Assembly: GCA_027450125.1 (NCBI GenBank)
Contig: DAIDKG010000076.1
Coordinates: 1-5,063, forward strand
Direction of reading: 5' to 3'
DNA length: 5,063 nucleotides
Source: Bordetella sp.
Lineage (GTDB): Bacteria; Pseudomonadota; Gammaproteobacteria; Burkholderiales; Burkholderiaceae_B
The notes beneath the pieces are model-generated. The model was not told where the DNA came from. It was given only the letters and a program-made list of their open reading frames with translations, and ran no database searches. The translations under genes were made by a program, and so were the position numbers. This document shows positions 1 to 5,063 of this stretch, piece after piece; within the stretch, counting starts at the first letter, position 1, and every line of letters begins with the position of its first letter.

Positions 1-652
1 GCAAGGCCGCGGCGGCCGGGGCAAACATGAATTGCACCTGCTCGCTCAAGGTGTCCTGCAGTGCAGGCGTGTCGCCCTTGTACGGTACATGAATGAATTT
101 CGCACCGGTCTGCTTCTGCAGGAGCTCGCCCTGCATGTGCAGAATCGTTCCCGTGCCGCCGGAGGCGAACGCGATTCTTCCCGGCGCGGCCAGGGCCGCG
201 GCGACCAGCTCCCCGACCGATTTGTACGGCTGCCTGGCGCCCACGACCAGGATGTGCGGAATGGTGCCGACGGTAGTGATCGGAGCGAAAGAGCCGATGG
301 GGTCGTAGTTGAGCTTGCCCATCAGGTGGGGGGCAATAGCCTGGGGGCCGATGGACGTTCCCAGCAGTGTCAGGCCGTCCGGCGCGCTGCGCGCGACAAA
401 GGATGCGCCGATGGTGCCGGTGGCGCCCGGCCTGTTTTCCACGATCACTTTCATGGAAGACTGCAGGCCGAGCTGCTGGGCAATGCTGCGGCCCAGGACG
501 TCGGTGCTGCCGCCCGCGGGATAGGGCACCACCCATACGATGGGCCTGCCATCCGGCCAGTCGCTCGCGGCTCTGGCGATCATGGGCAGGGCCGCGGCGC
601 CGGCAAGGAAGCGCCGGCGAGTCAAGCGAGGGAGACGGAACGATGCGTCCAT
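1..652 (-). CDS. Bug/TctC-family periplasmic solute receptor, Tat-exported, 3' end outside window
   Basis: Tripartite tricarboxylate transporter receptor (Bug) protein, expected to capture a small carboxylated solute in the periplasm. The first 217 residues are present and the rest lies beyond base 1. The N-terminus carries a twin-arginine signal: TRRRFL at residues 11-16, then a short hydrophobic stretch ending ARAA near residue 29. Family motifs follow: VVPYPAGGSTD (41-51, with the conserved ligand-contacting Asp), VENRPGATGTIG (71-82), APDG (90-93) and HVPYKG (188-193). The ATG at 652 is chosen because it keeps the Tat signal and has AGAAGG, a good ribosome site, 7 nt upstream. The next in-frame ATG (residue 24) would destroy the signal. 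The gene start overlaps the hydrolase end by 31 nt, so translation is probably coupled. It is a paralogue of the receptor at 1585-2556, not a duplicate: the motifs align but the sequences differ widely. Family assignment is secure; the ligand is unknown. Confidence 0.92.
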   Translation of the reverse strand, partial: MDASFRLPRLTRRRFLAGAAALPMIARAASDWPDGRPIVWVVPYPAGGSTDVLGRSIAQQLGLQSSMKVIVENRPGATGTIGASFVARSAPDGLTLLGTSIGPQAIAPHLMGKLNYDPIGSFAPITTVGTIPHILVVGARQPYKSVGELVAAALAAPGRIAFASGGTGTILHMQGELLQKQTGAKFIHVPYKGDTPALQDTLSEQVQFMFAPAAAAL

Positions 653-1572
653 GTGTTTTCCTTCTGATGTGTGGGTTCGGCAGCGAAGCCGTAGAGCGTC
701 GCGGGATTCGTGACCAGAATGCGTTCGAGCGTGGCGGCATCGCCGGCCCATCGGCTCAGCCGGTCCAGTTGCAGCGCGTCGTCGGGCATGGGCTGCATGC
801 CTGCCGACGCCGTGGCATGCGGCCAGTCGCTGCCCCAGACCACCCGGTCAGGCGCCGCGTCGATATAGCTGCGCGCCAGGTCATCCAGGTCGGGATCGTC
901 GGCTCGGCCGATATCGCTGACGATGTAGCCTCCGGAGAGCTTGACCCAGGCCAATCCGTCGCGCAGCAGCGCCACCAGGACGGCATGGGCCGGCTGGCGG
1001 AACACGGGCTGGCGCAATGCCGGATGGCGCAACGCCTGGCCGGGATTGATGCGCCCCATGTGGTCGAACACCAACTGCACAGGAAGCCGGCGAAGACGAT
1101 CGGCTATTTGCGCCAGGAGACTGGGAGGCATCAGCAGCTGGATGTGCCAGCCCAGATCCTTGACGCGTCGAGCCAGGGGCTGGAGATCGTCGAGCGTGTT
1201 GGCCACGCCCAGCGAAAGATTCAGGCGGATGCCTCGTACGCCCGCCTCGTGCAGCGCCAGCAACTGCGCGTCGCTCTGCGTGCCGTCGATGACCGCCACG
1301 CCGCGTGCTGCCTGTCCCAGCTGGGCCAGGCCCTGCAGCATCGCGCGATTGTCGTAGCCGTAAGTCGACGGCGTCACCAGCACCGCGCGCTGCAATCCCA
1401 GGCATTGCTGCAAGGCCCGGTACTGAGCCGCCGAAGCATCGGGCGGCACCAGCTTTGCGGTGGGCGCCGCCGGAAAGCGGCTGTCATAGACATGCACGTG
1501 GCAGTCGCAAGCCCGCCGCGCAATGACCGTGCGGGGAGCCGTCGTCGTGGAGGTGTAGGCAAACGTGGCCAT
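622..1572 (-). CDS. COG3618 / amidohydrolase-2 family metal-dependent hydrolase (LigI-like fold)
   Basis: A 316-residue TIM-barrel hydrolase of the amidohydrolase-2 family (PF04909/COG3618), the group that includes 2-pyrone-4,6-dicarboxylate lactonase LigI. It is probably cytosolic, as no signal peptide is seen. Visible active-site elements in order are CDCHVH (22-27, the strand-1 HxH), VFDHMG (168-173, conserved His171), WVKLSG (209-214) and VWGSDWPH (245-252, the strand-8 Asp249). Length is slightly above the usual 280-300. Part of the excess is an in-frame 5-residue repeat around 180-195 (ALRHP, ALRQP, VFRQP), absent from family members as I recall them. The ATG at 1572 lies 12 nt after the upstream receptor's stop, with only a weak CAGG ribosome site, which suggests coupled translation. 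The C-terminal tail after about residue 295 overlaps the next gene and looks unconserved. Lying between two Bug receptors and under an IclR regulator, it likely hydrolyses a lactone, ester or amide of an imported acid. That role is inference. Confidence 0.88.
   Translation of the reverse strand: MATFAYTSTTTAPRTVIARRACDCHVHVYDSRFPAAPTAKLVPPDASAAQYRALQQCLGLQRAVLVTPSTYGYDNRAMLQGLAQLGQAARGVAVIDGTQSDAQLLALHEAGVRGIRLNLSLGVANTLDDLQPLARRVKDLGWHIQLLMPPSLLAQIADRLRRLPVQLVFDHMGRINPGQALRHPALRQPVFRQPAHAVLVALLRDGLAWVKLSGGYIVSDIGRADDPDLDDLARSYIDAAPDRVVWGSDWPHATASAGMQPMPDDALQLDRLSRWAGDAATLERILVTNPATLYGFAAEPTHQKENTWTHRSVSLA
994..1038. repeat. Three imperfect 15-bp tandem units inside the hydrolase gene
   Basis: Units at 994-1008, 1009-1023 and 1024-1038 follow the pattern nTGGCGnAAnnC on the plus strand. 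Neighbouring units match at about 11-12 of 15 positions. Fifteen is a multiple of three, so the reading frame is kept. On the coding (minus) strand each unit encodes a five-residue block: ALRHP, ALRQP, VFRQP. The block falls between the conserved His171 loop and the WVKLSG strand, where relatives usually have a single short HP-containing segment, so it looks like local slippage expansion. Confidence 0.7.
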
Positions 1573-1584
1573 GGCATGCCTGGA

Positions 1585-2556
1585 TCAGTCGATGTGCGCG
1601 CCGGATTCCTTGACCAGCTCACCCCAGCGGATCCGGTCCTTGTGGATCAGGGCGGCAAAGCCCTGAGGGCTGCTGATGTCGACCTGGGCGCCCTGGGACT
1701 TGAATTGCTTTTCGATCTCCGGCGACTTCAATGCCTTGACCAGGGCATCGTTCAGCGTCTTGACCACAGCGGCCGGCAGATGCGCCGGACCGAGCAGGCC
1801 GAACCAGGTGATTCCCTCGAAGCCCGGATAACCCGATTGCGCGAACGAAGGCACGTCCGGCAGGTCGTCGGAGCGCTTGAGCGAAGTGACCGCCAGCGCG
1901 CGCACGATCCCGCTGCGAATGGGACCGATCAAGGTCGGTACCGACGACATGTACATGTCGACGCGGCCGCCGATGACATCGGTCAGGCCTTGCTCGGCGC
2001 CCTTGTAGGGAACGTGCGTGACCTGGATCCGCGCGTCTTTCTGGAATTCCACGGTCGACAAGTGGGCCACCGTGCCGATGCCCGATGTCGCGACCGTAAG
2101 CGAGCCGGGTTTGGCCTTGGCCGCCTTGACCACGTCGGCCAATGTTCTGAAGGATGACTTGGCGCCGGTGACCAGTACCAGCGGAGCCTGCGCTACCAGG
2201 CCGATGGGCGTCAGGTTCTTTTCCGGGTCGTAGGGCAGGTGGGCATACAGCGTGGGGTTGATGGCCAGGTTGCTGGTCTGGCCCAGCACGATGGTGTAGC
2301 CGTCGGGGGCGGCTTGGGCAGCCACATTGACTCCGATGTTGCCGCCCGCGCCGGGGTGGTTTTCAACGACGAAGCTCCAGCCGGTATCGGCGCCGATCCT
2401 GGAGGCGACTTCACGTGCCAGCGCATCGGTGCCGCCGCCGGGGGGGAAAGGCACGATCAGGCGGATGGGCTTGTCGGGATAGGCCGCTTGTGCGCTCAGG
2501 GGCAGAACGGCACAGATCAGCGCGGCGGCTGTCAAAGCATGACGTACGAATTTCAA
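1585..2556 (-). CDS. Bug/TctC-family periplasmic solute receptor, Sec-exported, TTG start
   Basis: Complete 323-residue Bug-type receptor (tripartite tricarboxylate transporter receptor family, usually 320-330 residues), acting in the periplasm. It has a classical Sec signal peptide: K2 and R5, a hydrophobic core at 8-20, and cleavage after SAQA near residues 24-25. Mature motifs are IVPFPPGGGTD (34-44, conserved Asp44), VENHPGAGGNIG (64-75), APDGYT (83-88) and HVPYKG (181-186). The TTG at 2556 is chosen because GGAGA lies 5 nt upstream and the signal peptide then starts correctly. The same frame is open to an ATG at 2676, but that adds 40 charged, non-family residues and runs into the divergent regulator. 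Cys15 does not form a lipobox because Ile precedes it. It is first in the minus-strand cluster, so promoter elements in 2593-2622 probably serve it. No TctA/TctB membrane genes are visible, so it may be an orphan receptor. Ligand unknown. Confidence 0.93.
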   Translation of the reverse strand: MKFVRHALTAAALICAVLPLSAQAAYPDKPIRLIVPFPPGGGTDALAREVASRIGADTGWSFVVENHPGAGGNIGVNVAAQAAPDGYTIVLGQTSNLAINPTLYAHLPYDPEKNLTPIGLVAQAPLVLVTGAKSSFRTLADVVKAAKAKPGSLTVATSGIGTVAHLSTVEFQKDARIQVTHVPYKGAEQGLTDVIGGRVDMYMSSVPTLIGPIRSGIVRALAVTSLKRSDDLPDVPSFAQSGYPGFEGITWFGLLGPAHLPAAVVKTLNDALVKALKSPEIEKQFKSQGAQVDISSPQGFAALIHKDRIRWGELVKESGAHID

Positions 2557-2561
2557 TTTTG

Positions 2562-2566
2562 TCTCC
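2562..2566 (-). promoter_or_regulatory. Ribosome binding site that fixes the TTG start of Bug receptor 2
   Basis: On the minus strand GGAGA is followed by five bases (CAAAA) and then TTG at 2556-2554. The leader just upstream is A-rich, which favours initiation. No comparable ribosome site precedes the longer ATG alternative at 2676. Confidence 0.8.
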
Positions 2567-2592
2567 GGGTTTATTTTTTTGAATGCGACGGC

Positions 2593-2617
2593 ATTGTGTC
2601 TCTTTGTTCTGCACAAT
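2593..2617. promoter_or_regulatory. Inverted repeat overlapping both promoters, possible regulator operator
   Basis: ATTGTG (2593-2598) is the exact reverse complement of CACAAT (2612-2617), with 13 bp between. A nested pair TTGT (2604-2607) and ACAA (2613-2616) spans 13 bp. The repeat covers the -35 of one promoter and the -10 of the other, where a local regulator would control both directions. IclR-family dimers bind short palindromes, but no match to a named consensus is claimed. Part of the symmetry may simply reflect the promoter hexamers. Confidence 0.35.
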
Positions 2618-2621
2618 ACAA
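2593..2621 (-). promoter_or_regulatory. Candidate sigma70 promoter for the receptor/hydrolase cluster
   Basis: Read on the minus strand, TTGTAT (2621-2616) and CACAAT (2598-2593) are separated by 17 bp. The -35 matches three of six consensus bases and the -10 four of six, so it is weak. Transcription would begin near 2586 and give a leader of about 30 nt before the TTG start at 2556. A weak promoter is consistent with activation or de-repression by the neighbouring IclR-family protein. Prediction by eye only. Confidence 0.4.
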
Positions 2622-2622
2622 T
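2594..2622 (+). promoter_or_regulatory. Candidate sigma70 promoter for the IclR-family gene
   Basis: TTGTGT (2594-2599) and TACAAT (2617-2622) lie 17 bp apart. The -10 matches five of six consensus bases and the -35 three of six. The predicted start is near 2629, leaving a leader of roughly 14-35 nt depending on which ATG is used. It occupies the same DNA as the candidate minus-strand promoter, so the two polymerase sites could not be filled together. Confidence 0.45.
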
Positions 2623-2642
2623 GACGTTTCGTATAGCAATAC

Positions 2643-3401
2643 ATGTTCTATCAGATGAACAATATGGATGATTCAAAAAATGCGGAATCGACGCCCGAAG
2701 ATGGCGTGATTGCAGTCAGGCGCGCCATGCGCGTCCTGGAAGCCTTCGGCGGGGAGAACGCCTATCTGTCGCTTGCGGAATTGAGCCGGCGTACGGGCTA
2801 CCACCGTTCCACCGTGTTGCGCCTCGCGCGCACGCTGGCTTTGGATGACTACCTTGCACAGCAGCCGGACGGCTCGTGGCGGCTCGCCCATGCGGCGGGC
2901 TGGCTAGGGGCGTGCTATCAGGCAACCTTCAACGTGCATGACGTGGTCGAGCCCATGCTGCGGGATCTTTCCATCGCCACCGGCGAAAGCGCGACGTTTT
3001 ATGTGCGCGAAGGCAACCAGCGCATTTGCGTGGCGCGTATCGATGGTTCCAAATCCATCCGCCATCATGTCCGCGTGGGGTTGACCCTTCCGCTCGAACT
3101 GGGCAGTCCGGGCCGTGTGCTGCTGGCTTTTTCTGGAGCCGAGGGCGAGCCCTATGAATCGATCCGCCGGGCGGGCTACGCCACGTCTTTGGGTGAGCGG
3201 GATCCCGAGGTCTCCAGCATCTCGGCGCCCGTTTACGGCATTCAATGGAAACTGCTGGGGGCGATCGGCATTTCCGGGCCCACGTCCCGCCTGACGAGCC
3301 AGATGCTGATCAAGCACAAGGAAGCCGTTCTGTCCGCCGCCAGCAGCATGTCGCGAGCCATGATGGGCGTACGCCAGGATGGGGCCCATCGCAGGCGCTG
3401 A
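2643..3401 (+). CDS. IclR-family transcriptional regulator
   Basis: Up to 252 residues, a normal IclR length. The N-terminal winged helix-turn-helix spans about residues 22-83: AVRRAMRVLEAF opens it, LSLAELSRRTGYHRSTVLRL (42-61) holds the helix-turn-helix, and DGSWRLAHAAGWLG is the wing and linker. The effector domain (about 98-240) shows VVEPMLRDLSIATGESATFYV, LPLELGSPGRVLLAF (149-163), GERDPEVSSISAPVYG (184-199) and GAIGISGPTSRLT (206-218). Proline in GSPGRVLLAF, where relatives usually have a small residue, and IQWKLLGA before the last strand are mild departures. Start is uncertain: ATGs at 2643, 2655 and 2664 are in frame and none has a strong ribosome site, giving 252, 248 or 245 residues. 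It diverges from the Bug/hydrolase cluster across a short AT-rich gap, so it most likely controls that cluster and itself in response to the imported acid or its metabolite. Family is certain; effector is unknown. Confidence 0.95.
   Translation: MFYQMNNMDDSKNAESTPEDGVIAVRRAMRVLEAFGGENAYLSLAELSRRTGYHRSTVLRLARTLALDDYLAQQPDGSWRLAHAAGWLGACYQATFNVHDVVEPMLRDLSIATGESATFYVREGNQRICVARIDGSKSIRHHVRVGLTLPLELGSPGRVLLAFSGAEGEPYESIRRAGYATSLGERDPEVSSISAPVYGIQWKLLGAIGISGPTSRLTSQMLIKHKEAVLSAASSMSRAMMGVRQDGAHRRR
2644..2661. promoter_or_regulatory. Palindrome over the IclR gene start, possible second operator
   Basis: TGTTC (2644-2648) and GAACA (2657-2661) form an 18-bp interrupted palindrome lying on the candidate start codons of the regulator. 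Its left arm belongs to TGTTCT, also present at 2605-2610, and it adjoins CAATACA (2637-2643), a direct repeat of 2614-2620. Such placement would suit autorepression. Evidence is symmetry alone. Confidence 0.25.
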
Positions 3402-3417
3402 TCCGGCGCACGCCGGA
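3402..3417. terminator. GC-rich hairpin between convergent IclR and rsgA genes
   Basis: Directly after the IclR stop, TCCGGCG (3402-3408) and CGCCGGA (3411-3417) are perfect inverted arms. The likely RNA form is a 6-bp stem with a 4-nt loop. It lies in the 36-nt gap between two convergent genes, a usual place for a shared terminator. No T-run follows on either strand, so it is not a standard intrinsic terminator. It may instead stall or protect transcript ends. Confidence 0.35.
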
Positions 3418-3437
3418 CGTCGCGAGTGGGCGCGTCC

Positions 3438-4328
3438 TCAATACCGCTGCGCCGTCTCGTGCTCCTGCAGGATGCGCTGGTACAAGGCGTAGCGTTGCGG
3501 CGGGATCCGTCCGTCCTGCACCGCGGCCACCACGCCGCAGCCCGGCTCGTGCCGATGGCTGCAGTTGTAGAAGCGGCAATGCTCGATATGCGGCAGGAAT
3601 TCCGGAAAGCCGCGCACGATGTCTTCGTGCGACAGGTGCGAGAGGCCGAAAGCCTGGAATCCGGGTGAGTCGATCAGGTCGCCGCCCGGCGCCGGCAGGT
3701 GGTAGAGCCGCGTGCTGGTGGTGGTATGTCGGCCCATGTCCAGGGCAGTCGAGTATTCCTGCGTGGCGGCCCGAGCTTCGGGTACCAGCGCGTTGAGCAG
3801 GGTGGACTTGCCCATGCCGCTCTGGCCCAGCAGCAGGCTCGTCTTGCCGGCCAGGTGCGGCGCCAGGAGTTCGCGCACGGCCTGCGGCTGTTTGGCGCTC
3901 AGTTCGACGACGGGGACGTCCAGGGCTTGCAAGGGTGCCAGCCGTTCGCGCGCTGCGGCCAGGCCGTCGACCAGGTCGGCCTTGTTGAGCACGATCAGCG
4001 TGGCAATGTCCGAGCTCCAGGCCCCGGCCAGCGCCCTGCCGGTCAGATCGTCGGAAAACGTGGGCTCCACCGCCACCACGATGAGCAACTGATCGACGTT
4101 GGCGGCGAATTGCTTGGAGCGCATTTCATCGGAGCGGTAGAGCAGGTTGCGGCGCGGCAGCACCGCGTCGATGGCGCCTTCGTCCTGGCCCTGGAGCGTG
4201 ATGCGCACGTAGTCGCCCACGGCGGCGCCGGTCTTCTTGCCGCGCGGAAAGCATTGCCGAACGCTGCCATCGGGCAATTCCACGCGGTAGTGGCGGCCGT
4301 GCGCGGCGATGATGCGTCCTTCCGTCAT
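3438..4328 (-). CDS. rsgA: Ribosome small-subunit biogenesis GTPase RsgA (YjeQ/EngC)
   Basis: Complete 296-residue circularly permuted GTPase that assists late maturation of the 30S subunit in the cytoplasm. Domain order: OB-fold (about 1-65, GRIIAAHGRHYRVEL onward), then the permuted G domain with G4 NKAD (115-118), G5 SAK (144-146), G1/P-loop GQSGMGKST (168-176), G2 GRHTT (199-203) and G3 DSPG (220-223). A C-terminal zinc knuckle follows with C251, C256, H258 and C264. All hallmark residues are intact. The ATG at 4328 is chosen because MTEGRIIAAHG begins the OB-fold and GGGAG lies 4 nt upstream. The same frame is open to 4703, but that extension is antisense-like protein overlapping the protease gene. 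The start codon forms an ATGA overlap with the stop of a 24-codon frame, and the protease stop lies 67 nt upstream, so co-transcription with the protease is likely. Confidence 0.98.
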   Translation of the reverse strand: MTEGRIIAAHGRHYRVELPDGSVRQCFPRGKKTGAAVGDYVRITLQGQDEGAIDAVLPRRNLLYRSDEMRSKQFAANVDQLLIVVAVEPTFSDDLTGRALAGAWSSDIATLIVLNKADLVDGLAAARERLAPLQALDVPVVELSAKQPQAVRELLAPHLAGKTSLLLGQSGMGKSTLLNALVPEARAATQEYSTALDMGRHTTTSTRLYHLPAPGGDLIDSPGFQAFGLSHLSHEDIVRGFPEFLPHIEHCRFYNCSHRHEPGCGVVAAVQDGRIPPQRYALYQRILQEHETAQRY

Positions 4329-4399
4329 GCGGCTCCCATGGCGCCGTGCGCCGCCCCGGCCAGGGGCGCGAACGGTGCGGGACGGTCGGGCGCGCTCAT
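4325..4399 (-). other. 24-codon open frame coupled at both ends (possible leader peptide or chance)
   Basis: Between the protease and rsgA one frame runs ATG (4399-4397) to TGA (4327-4325). Its ATG overlaps the protease stop as ATGA, and its TGA overlaps the rsgA ATG as ATGA. The 24 residues start MSAPDRPAPF and are Ala/Pro/Gly-rich with no recognisable domain. The only ribosome site is a CAGG too close to the ATG, so expression would depend on ribosomes finishing the protease. It may be a re-initiation bridge, the scar of a lost gene, or coincidence in GC-rich DNA. Confidence 0.2.
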
Positions 4400-5063
4400 G
4401 CCTGCAGCAGATGCCGGATGCGCACAGAAGCGGGCGGATGGCTGTCGTAGAAGGCCGAATGCACCGGGTCGGGCGTGAGTGTGGCGGCGTTGTCGTCGTA
4501 CAGCTTGACCAATGCCGATACCAGTTGCGCCGCCGAACTTTGCCTGGCGGCGAAGCGGTCGGCCTCGAACTCGTTGCGGCGCGAGTACCAGCTGCCCAGC
4601 GGAGTGAGCAGGAAGGTGAAGACCGGCAGCGCCAGGAAAAAGAGCAGTAGGGCCAGGGCATTGTCGCTGCCGTCGCCGCGCGGCAAGGCCCCCAGCCCGG
4701 CATAGAACCACGGCTGCTGCGCCAGCCAGCCCAGCAGGGCGAAGAAAACCAGCGCCAGCACGAAGCTCATGACGATGCGGCGGACAATGTGCCCGTGCGC
4801 GAAATGCCCCAGCTCGTGGGCCAGCACGGCCTCGATCTCGTCGGCATTCAGGCGCGCGAGCAGGGTATCGAAGAACACGATGCGGCGCGCCTTGCCGAAG
4901 CCGGTGAAATAGGCGTTGCCGTGGCTGGAACGCTTCGAGCCGTCCATGACGAAGAGGCCGCTGGAGCGGAAGCCGCAGCGGACGAGCAAGGCCTCGATGC
5001 GGGCCTTCATTTCACCCTCTTCGAGCGGCGAGAATTTGTTGAACAGCGGCGCGATCCAGGTCG
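4396..5063 (-). CDS. Ste24-like M48 family zinc metalloprotease, 5' end outside window
   Basis: The C-terminal 221 residues of a membrane-bound M48 peptidase of the CaaX-protease-1/Ste24 type; the N-terminal membrane part lies beyond base 5063. The fragment begins TWIAPLFNKFSPLEEGE, a typical Ste24-like segment, so the ATG at 5010 is internal and not the start. Catalytic features are HELGH (fragment residues 82-86, two zinc His and the general-base Glu) and NEFEAD (163-168), which carries the third zinc ligand. Two hydrophobic segments, about 96-114 and 135-156, are membrane helices between them. The HPPASVRIRHL motif near the C-terminus is typical of the family. In bacteria such proteins are thought to work in envelope protein quality control; a prenyl-CaaX substrate is not expected. 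rsgA follows 67 nt downstream on the same strand. Confidence 0.94.
   Translation of the reverse strand, partial: TWIAPLFNKFSPLEEGEMKARIEALLVRCGFRSSGLFVMDGSKRSSHGNAYFTGFGKARRIVFFDTLLARLNADEIEAVLAHELGHFAHGHIVRRIVMSFVLALVFFALLGWLAQQPWFYAGLGALPRGDGSDNALALLLFFLALPVFTFLLTPLGSWYSRRNEFEADRFAARQSSAAQLVSALVKLYDDNAATLTPDPVHSAFYDSHPPASVRIRHLLQA

Noticed and set aside
994..1038. Tandem repeat as a CRISPR or mobile-element footprint
   Set aside because: The units are contiguous with no spacers, are imperfect, stay in frame in a gene and have no flanking inverted repeats.
367..2157. Long plus-strand open frame of 596 codons
   Set aside because: It is antisense to three genes with clear family motifs, it crosses two gene boundaries, and its Arg/Gln/His/Gly-rich product has no recognisable domain. 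Such frames are common opposite GC-rich genes.
2512..2514. Cys15 of Bug receptor 2 as a lipoprotein lipobox
   Set aside because: The residue before Cys is Ile, not Gly/Ala/Ser, and a good Sec cleavage site SAQA lies further on.
2570..2580. T-rich run as a plus-strand terminator
   Set aside because: No stem-loop precedes it. It is better explained as the A-rich leader before the receptor's ribosome site on the minus strand.
2904..3389. Minus-strand open frame of 161 codons opposite the IclR gene
   Set aside because: Shadow of a well-supported regulator; no family motif.
3699..4478. Plus-strand open frame of 259 codons opposite rsgA
   Set aside because: Antisense shadow of rsgA and the end of the protease gene; low-complexity product and no ribosome site seen.
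4329..4703. N-terminal extension of RsgA by 125 residues
   Set aside because: The extension is Arg/Ser/Thr-rich out-of-frame protease sequence, whereas RsgA proteins begin at the OB-fold, which matches the ATG at 4328.

Overview
The window is GC-rich DNA that looks like Betaproteobacteria, most likely Alcaligenaceae of the Bordetella/Achromobacter type. That reading rests on two Bug-type (TctC-like) periplasmic solute receptors, a family greatly expanded in these genera, and on an rsgA gene beside a Ste24-like M48 protease. The genus is inferred from gene content, not from a database search.

Left part (1-2556, all minus strand): a compact catabolic/uptake cluster transcribed from right to left. 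It runs Bug receptor 2 (Sec signal, TTG start at 2556), then after 12 nt a COG3618/amidohydrolase-2 type metal-dependent hydrolase, then, overlapping it by 31 nt, Bug receptor 1 (Tat signal), which leaves the window at base 1. The spacing suggests one transcript. The receptors would bind a carboxylate or similar small acid in the periplasm and the hydrolase would act on it or on a derivative. The substrate cannot be read from the sequence.

Control region (2557-2642): a short AT-rich divergent intergenic segment. It holds two face-to-face sigma70-like promoters on the same 30 bp and several inverted and direct repeats. An IclR-family regulator (2643-3401, plus strand) diverges from the cluster and is the obvious candidate to control both directions.

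Right part (3438-5063, minus strand): conserved housekeeping genes converging on the IclR gene. They are rsgA (circularly permuted ribosome-assembly GTPase) and, upstream of it, a Ste24-like M48 zinc metalloprotease cut by the window end. A 24-codon open frame sits exactly between them with ATGA overlaps at both ends. A short GC hairpin at 3402-3417 separates the IclR gene from rsgA.

No RNA genes, insertion sequences, CRISPR arrays or phage genes were seen. Nothing here is clearly an undescribed system. The most unusual points are the overlapping divergent promoters, a 15-bp tandem repeat inside the hydrolase, the Tat/Sec pair of receptors and the doubly coupled mini-ORF.
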